In this document: in pieces, positions 59,030 to 64,000 of the stretch
How the letters are laid out: every line of letters starts with the position of its first letter
Position numbering within the stretch: the stretch's first letter is position 1
Assembly: GCA_025330725.1 (NCBI GenBank)
Contig: JAIWND010000063.1
Coordinates: 21,770 to 85,769 of the forward strand
DNA: 64,000 nucleotides
Direction: 5' to 3'
Source of the DNA: Chlamydoabsidia padenii
Taxonomy: Eukaryota; Mucoromycota; Mucoromycetes; Mucorales; Cunninghamellaceae
Notes under the pieces: model-generated
Database searches by the model: none
The model's input: the letters and a program-made list of their open reading frames with translations, nothing else
What the model was told of the DNA's origin: nothing
Position numbers and translations under genes: made by a program

Positions 59030-59329
59030 ATGAAACTTTTATCAATCATTTTGTTCGGGGTTCCTGTAGCCATGGCTGCCTCTGGCGACTATATCATCGT
59101 TTGGGGCAACGAGGAACAGACCGCAACTGCAAAGTTCGGCGAATGCTTTCCTCTGGATAAAGCGCCAAATGAGGGGTATGGTCCTAGCTATGCGTTTATC
59201 CTTGAAACTGCTACGTGTGGGTATTATAACGATCCAAATTGCTCTGACGTAAAGATTGCACCTGTAACTCGATCTTATGGTTATGAAACTTTGGAGACTT
59301 TTACAGGGTATTTAAAATGCACCCTTTGA
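59030..59329 (+). CDS. Small secreted cysteine-containing protein
   Basis: 99-aa intronless ORF with a signal peptide (MKLLSIILFGVPVAMAA). The mature ~82-residue domain has four cysteines (ECFP, TCGYY, NCSD, KCTL), many Tyr/Gly and acidic residues, and a YIIVWG start. Two disulfides would be possible. No family was recognised; it could be a small effector-like or wall protein. A degenerate copy of its last ~15 codons (GYIKCSIEP-like) lies at about 59940-59975, followed by a repeat of its 3' flank, so the gene was partly duplicated in tandem. Confidence 0.6.
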   Translation: MKLLSIILFGVPVAMAASGDYIIVWGNEEQTATAKFGECFPLDKAPNEGYGPSYAFILETATCGYYNDPNCSDVKIAPVTRSYGYETLETFTGYLKCTL

Positions 59330-59387
59330 ACGCTTTCTTAACTTTCCCTCATTTAAAATTGATTAGTTGTTTAAATGAAATATGTTT

Positions 59388-60239
59388 ACATCAATAAAGT
59401 GAATGTTTTCCCACCACAATCTTGTTTTATATCAAGTACATATGTAGTATAGTTTATTTTAATCATAATCGAATTCCTCCCTTTCACAATTTCAGAGTAA
59501 GTGGAATCACGTCTAATGTTGACAGAGAGATTATGTATGCAGATGATCAAAAACAATCCAGGCGGCGACCAGCTTTCAAACACCGCCTTGATGCAAACAT
59601 CGATTCAAGTCCCTGCACTCCTTTTTTTTTTCTTACCTTCTCCTTTGCTCACTCGGACTTTTTCACTGGGGTTTTTTATTGGTTTATCGTTAAAGCAATT
59701 GATAATGAGGAGAAACATCGGATTATGATGTTACATTTTCAGGTTTTGAGAACGACTTTTTACGATTTCGTACAGGAAGGAAATCATAATCATGCACTCC
59801 GTAGCGGTCTTTTGATATTCCACTCTGACATATATCTTTCTCAATAAAAGTCACCTGGTATATGCAAATATTTCTATCTACTCTCTTCCAGAGGAAAATT
59901 TTTGTCATCTAACGCACGTTTATTTGTCACTTGCAGAACAAATCGAAAGGCTATATAAAGTGCTCAATTGAACCTTGCTTCCTTACTGTTCTTATACATC
60001 AATAAAGTAAATGTTTTTCATCGTAAACTTGTTTTGCGTTAATTACATATGTAGTAAAGTTTTAGTGTAAACAAAAACATACCTGCTCCATCACAATCAG
60101 ATGCTACATGTAATCACGTCAAATGTTGATAGATCGATCATGCATTTAGCGGATCAAAAACAATCCAGGAGCATTCATAGTTCAAGCGCCGCTTTGATGC
60201 AAACATAAGATTGAATTCCCGCCTTTATTCACACCTCTT
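59388..60239 (+). repeat. Tandem duplication of the secreted-protein gene's 3' flank
   Basis: 59388-59620 and 59998-60239 align as diverged direct copies (ACATCAATAAAGT..., ACATATGTAGTA, GATCAAAAACAATCCAGG, TTGATGCAAAC). The period is about 610 bp. The region upstream of the second copy includes a remnant of the gene's C-terminus. Confidence 0.65.
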
Positions 60240-61368
60240 GTTTAATTATTCAGAACACATGTCTATGAACGATCACTAATTCTTGTTGAATCGTAAACTA
60301 CTTTACACCCATCTTTGACCAAAGGCAAGATCGATAACTGCTTCTTTGTTAAATGACTAACCACCTTTTTTATAATGTAGTTGCCCCTTAACAAGCCTGC
60401 TAATGCGAATGTCTATAACAGATCAGCCAAGTATAACTACGACATTGTCAATACGGATCCCTCTTTGCATCTTTGCCTTTGGCATCTCGGTTGTGTCTTT
60501 CTTATTAAAGGTAAAACAGTTGCAATCTAGCCTGACAAAACGACAATGATTTACTACTGAACAATACTTTTTTGTCTATTCAAGTAGGCTAAACACTCTC
60601 ACATAGGTTTATATTAACAATTGGTTGTGCAAGGGATTGGATTTCAGCTCTGGTATCTTTCCCTTGAAGTGGTGGTACTGTAAGGTACAGTAGGGTTAGA
60701 AGAAGAAAAGAAAGTCGGTCATATACTAACCAACTGCTGTTTGGTGTAGGGAATGGATGGCTAGTTTGTCTTCTTTGATAACATCATTGACTGTGGATAA
60801 CATGGGGTTGACTCGGGTACAATTGGTGGTAGGGGTTATGTGTCACGGAACATGGTGGATATTAGCTCATGGATAGGAAAGGCATCTTCAAATGGGGGTT
60901 AGAAACACTTGGCACATTATGCGTTAAATTCGATTTCAACTGTTGGATCAACACAAGAAACGAATGGCTCAACTTTTACCTTCAACATACAAAACTGGAA
61001 CTGGTGGTTATAAACAAAGGTATATATATATATATATATAACCATCATGGATGAAATCATACGACATACAACATGGGTTGGAATGATATTAATAACTGGA
61101 TAGCTGTAGTTTAGTTTAATTAGCAGTTAGTTGTAAACAGTGTATCTCTTTTAACGAAATAAAACCCTTCTTTATCCTCTCTTTTTAATTTTATGGTTGA
61201 CGTTGTGGTAAAACGAACATCGGGATTAAATCTCCGATGTCTCTGTTGCATGATTCCCCTGTTTTTGTCAAGTCAATGATAGGCAACTATATTATCAAAC
61301 ATCATTAATTAATCAACATTCAAGTGTTTCAAAAGTATTTTATTAGTTAAATATAAAAAAAGAGGGAC
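60221..61368 (+). repeat. Direct 1.1-kb duplication, copy B
   Basis: Partner of 51357-52470. It differs by scattered substitutions, TA-repeat length near 61021-61041 (versus 52157-52172), and a ~20-bp segment near 61258-61280 absent from copy A. The exon-like block is at 60381-60510. Confidence 0.88.
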
Positions 61369-61433
61369 TATATCTATATGTATAATTAGTACGATCCCAT
61401 CCACGTTGGTTTTGGTTCCTGTTCTGCTGCTTA

Positions 61434-61990
61434 TTATTTTTCGCTATCATCGTTTTCTGGTGTATGGTCATGATATGTGCCTCTGCGCCAAATTAGTTTA
61501 ATTTTGTGCTTATCCAATCTTCTTTCCAACATGCTATATCTAAAGCCTTTATAAAAAGCCAATTTGGGACAAGCTTTGACCAGTTGTCTTAAGGCTTCAG
61601 AGGTGAGATTGTTATGTTTGTCGAGAGTGAGTCGTTTCAAAGATGCCCAAGTTGTCCATTTTATAGCCGAGTTTGACACATTCGAGGTAAGGATTTCATC
61701 GCGATGTTGTCAGTCGCCAAAGATGAAATACGACCAAAAAAGTTGACAAAGTAAAGCAAGTCAATCGAGGAAAGGTTGTCCGTTGGTGCAATCTGTCTTA
61801 GGCATAATCTAGTCAGATATTCGAATTGGTTGATACTTGTTAAGTCTAAAGTCACCAATTATAGTCAAGTCAAGTCCTTGTAAGCCGATGATTCCAAGCG
61901 TGGTATAAGCATATATGCATCTAGTGTAAGTAGGTTGCCTTATAGATTGGACATTTACTATAAAAGTTCTACAAGTAAAATTATTGTTCA
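61434..61990 (-). pseudogene. F-box/leucine-rich-repeat protein remnant
   Basis: Minus-strand fragments with LRR patterns: SLKRLTLDKHNNLTSEALRQLV (61434-61679), FEYLTRLCLRQI and LDLTS (61661-61858), and LQGLDLTIIGDF further upstream. They lie in different frames and no start or F-box was found. It is most likely the decayed 3' part of an F-box LRR gene. Confidence 0.5.
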
Positions 61991-62149
61991 CATAGTCATT
62001 GTTAGATGTCCTCTCTCCTCCTCTTTTTTCTTTTGCTTTTCTTTATTACCTTACCCATGGAGGTGATTCGGACATAGATTTTTGCCTTCCTAGGATCACT
62101 CACCTTTGATCATTACGTCCATTAAAAACGATAAAGGTGAAGGGTTGGT

Positions 62150-62790
62150 TAGTATTCGCAATAATACAACTTTTGTTTTTACCTGTTGGTATTTTCATTG
62201 CCAATATGAGGAGCACCATCGAGGCGGATTGTTGGCAAAAAGTGAATGGCGATTACGGATGGTCACGACCTTGAAGACAACCATCACTTGTACAGTAGCC
62301 AGGAAGAGCATAAATGTACATTTGTTACCATCAATGAGTAAATATACCATGTAAGTGAAAAGTTGTAGATTGTTGAAGAGACGCTGTTACCAATACGACT
62401 GTTTGTCACATCAAAGTGAGTAGCCAAGAGTAAAGGATTACTGGTAATCGCCACCATCTTTAAATTGTTTTGCCACGAAGAAACCCCAAAGATTAATCAA
62501 AAGTACAATCACCGCTACCAAGAAGTAAACAAGTCAAACCAGGGTATGTATATTTGTGGGGTGTAGAATGGTTAATATTACAAAAGTCTGATATGGTCGA
62601 AGAGTATGGTAATGAAGGAGGTGGTTTATACGTTGTTACCAATCAAGTAGTTGTAATTAAAAGCCGGTAGAACTGTTTCAAAAGTGTTATATGGTAACAT
62701 AAAAGTAATAGGTTGAGATAGTAATGTATGCGAGTGTGGAGAGAGATGGGAAGAGAGAGAACGGCAGAAGTAAAAAATGGCATTCTGTAT
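62150..62790 (-). pseudogene. Possible decayed multi-TM protein gene
   Basis: Hydrophobic open stretches on the minus strand, such as LLINLWGFFVAKQFKDGGDYQ (near 62450-62510) and TFMLFLATVQVMVVFKVV (near 62265-62320). An ATG-led segment (MLPYNTFETVLPAFNYNYLIG) lies around 62700-62640. They are separated by possible introns, but I could not join them in one frame. A promoter-element copy at 62829-62841 lies just upstream, as for functional genes. It may be a real gene with introns I failed to place. Confidence 0.35.
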
Positions 62791-62828
62791 GATTCCATCT
62801 TTCAGCCAATCAAAATACTCACGTGATA

Positions 62829-62841
62829 TTTTGAAATCCCG
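62829..62841 (-). promoter_or_regulatory. Recurring promoter element (reverse complement)
   Basis: TTTTGAAATCCCG, upstream of the putative minus-strand multi-TM gene. Confidence 0.4.
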
Positions 62842-62885
62842 ACGTTGTAATTTATATAATACATAGAAATTTTTTTGTCTGTCAG

Positions 62886-62991
62886 AATCGACACATCTGA
62901 AGACATACGATTCGACGATCGCGGAGTTCCAATGGTCAGAAGAGCTGGATTAAAGCGGCGAAAGAAACGGAAATCCTCTACGAGACCTTAG
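62886..62991 (+). other. Orphan last-exon-like fragment
   Basis: After TTTGTCTGTCAG an open frame of 35 codons runs to TAG at 62989-62991. It ends in a basic tail (GLKRRKKRKSSTRP) with DIRFDDRGVPMVRR before it. It looks like the C-terminal exon of a transposase-type gene without the rest. Confidence 0.35.
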
Positions 62992-63219
62992 CTTCACAAA
63001 AAAATCGCGGAGAATTCAACCCCCGCCAGGCTTTTCGTAGGCACGGGATTCTTTTTCGCGAAAAAAAAAAAAAAAAGGGGGGGGGGACCCTGACAACCAA
63101 AAAAAAAAAAAAAAGTTGGGGCGATCTCAAAGATAAAAATAAAAATAAAAATAAAAATTTTCCTTCCTTTCCTTTTCATACTTCACTTCTACCTCTCTAC
63201 TTTATTCTTGACTTTTATT

Positions 63220-64000
63220 ATGAACACTCCAACTCCCACTGACCCCTCTACACTCATCCGCTGTAGCAGATGCAAAGGCTATAAGCGACACGAACTTTTC
63301 ATTGGTGTTAGAGCCGATAAACTGTTTAAAACTTGTTACAATTGCCGTGAAAGAGATGTGCCAGAACCAAAACCTCCCGCTTTTCTTATGTACGACTCTG
63401 AAATCCGGCATCACTTCTTGGACCCTAGCGAAGTCGGTGACGATGGCGTTTATCTGGCCGCTGATGTTTATATGTCGCCTGTTCTCTACGACTTGACAGA
63501 TCAGCAAATGCACCAAGCAATTTTGGATCTTGTCAAGGATATCGATCACTACGAGTATCACCCGCGGTATATGGCCACGCCTGAGTTGCGACACTGTGTG
63601 GCCTTCGAATTCGTTTGCTCGCAGGATGATCATGGTAAACATGTATAGAAGTCGGTAAAAACATTAATCTCTTTTTTTTTTTTTTGAAGCTTGCCGCCAA
63701 TTAGACCAATCTATATTGCGACGACGTTATCAACGGATGGATTCATTCGACTGCAGAGGAAAAGTCTTCGGGTTCATTAACCGCAAGTACAGATGGATCA
63801 ACTTGAACGTCGTCCATAATATTGACCATGAAAGACCTGAAGCATTGGAGTTGCGTATGATTCGGGCAACTCCCATGCCTCAAGCGATCAAAACATTCAT
63901 TACCTCGCGAATCGATGTCCACGATCTTAATGCTGTGGGCCTGTATGAGAAAGTTGTTGAAGAATTTGGCTACGTTGTTAACCGGGGGCAAGTGTCTCGG
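63220..64000 (+). CDS. 5' part of a MULE-type/zinc-cluster transposon protein, truncated by the window
   Basis: Exons 63220-63634 and 63690 onward, joined in phase (D-D-H-A-C). The N-terminus has a four-cysteine cluster (IRCSRCKGYKRHELF ... FKTCYNCRERD). A later segment reads KTFITSRIDVHDLNAVGLYEKVVEEFGY and then NRGQVSR, where the window ends. This architecture, a Cys-cluster followed by a DNA-binding-like region, is common in Mutator-like element proteins of Mucoromycota/Glomeromycota; that comparison is from memory. The catalytic DDE region is not in the window. Codons and frame are intact so far. Confidence 0.6.

Noticed and set aside
63208..63642. Minus-strand 146-aa ORF opposite the MULE-type gene
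   Set aside because: It is a shadow of the plus-strand coding exon, which has the Cys cluster and an in-phase intron.

Overview
The window is nuclear DNA from a filamentous fungus, most likely an early-diverging Mucoromycota (Mucorales-like) genome. The reasons are dense genes with many short GT-AG introns (about 45-110 nt), AT-rich spacers full of A/T homopolymers, an RNA-silencing RdRP, Miro, derlin, NudE and NAR1 orthologues, and a fungal PF08550 protein. The phylum-level call is inference; no rRNA or marker locus is present.

Region 1, 1-35.7 kb, is a housekeeping gene block. In order it holds a type II peroxiredoxin, a four-TM protein, derlin, NudE, a small TM protein, PIF1 helicase, a large RdRP, a divergently transcribed GRF-zinc-finger SNF2 helicase (SMARCAL1-like), two less characterised proteins (one with the REG1/AreA-type PF08550 domain), the Fe-S assembly factor NAR1, a peroxisomal-type adenine-nucleotide carrier, the mitochondrial Rho GTPase Miro/GEM1, the OTU1 deubiquitinase, a proline/asparagine-rich membrane protein, a DnaJ-X co-chaperone, a conserved hypothetical protein and an R3H/G-patch SQS1-like protein. 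All were rebuilt exon by exon with consistent splice phase. Derlin, OTU1 and the J-protein are all protein-quality-control factors; PIF1, RdRP and the SNF2 protein form a genome-stability/RNA-silencing run.

Region 2, 35.7-50 kb, is sparser. It contains a KRE9/GPI-type secreted protein, a 1063-aa intact transposase-like ORF with an N-terminal zinc finger, a CCDC130/YJU2-family splicing factor, and several unrecognised or very small genes, including a secreted/TM 717-aa protein.

Region 3, 50-64 kb, is a repeat island. It holds long inverted repeats around a decayed Ty3/gypsy pol, a 1.1-kb direct duplication repeated 8.9 kb apart, a frame-broken PIF/Harbinger pair (Myb/SANT protein and DDE transposase), a small secreted cysteine protein with a truncated tandem copy, F-box/LRR remnants, and the 5' part of a probable MULE-type gene running off the right edge.

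The most interesting cross-window signal is a recurring 13-bp element, CGGGATTTGAAAT and its reverse complement. It lies about 50-110 bp upstream of many start codons (derlin, NudE, SNF2 helicase, carrier, CCDC130 and others) and also sits in some gaps where no gene was recognised. Other recurrent features are homopolymer A/T tracts pinned to splice sites, three GC-AG introns, and micro-exons, including a first exon that is only the ATG.
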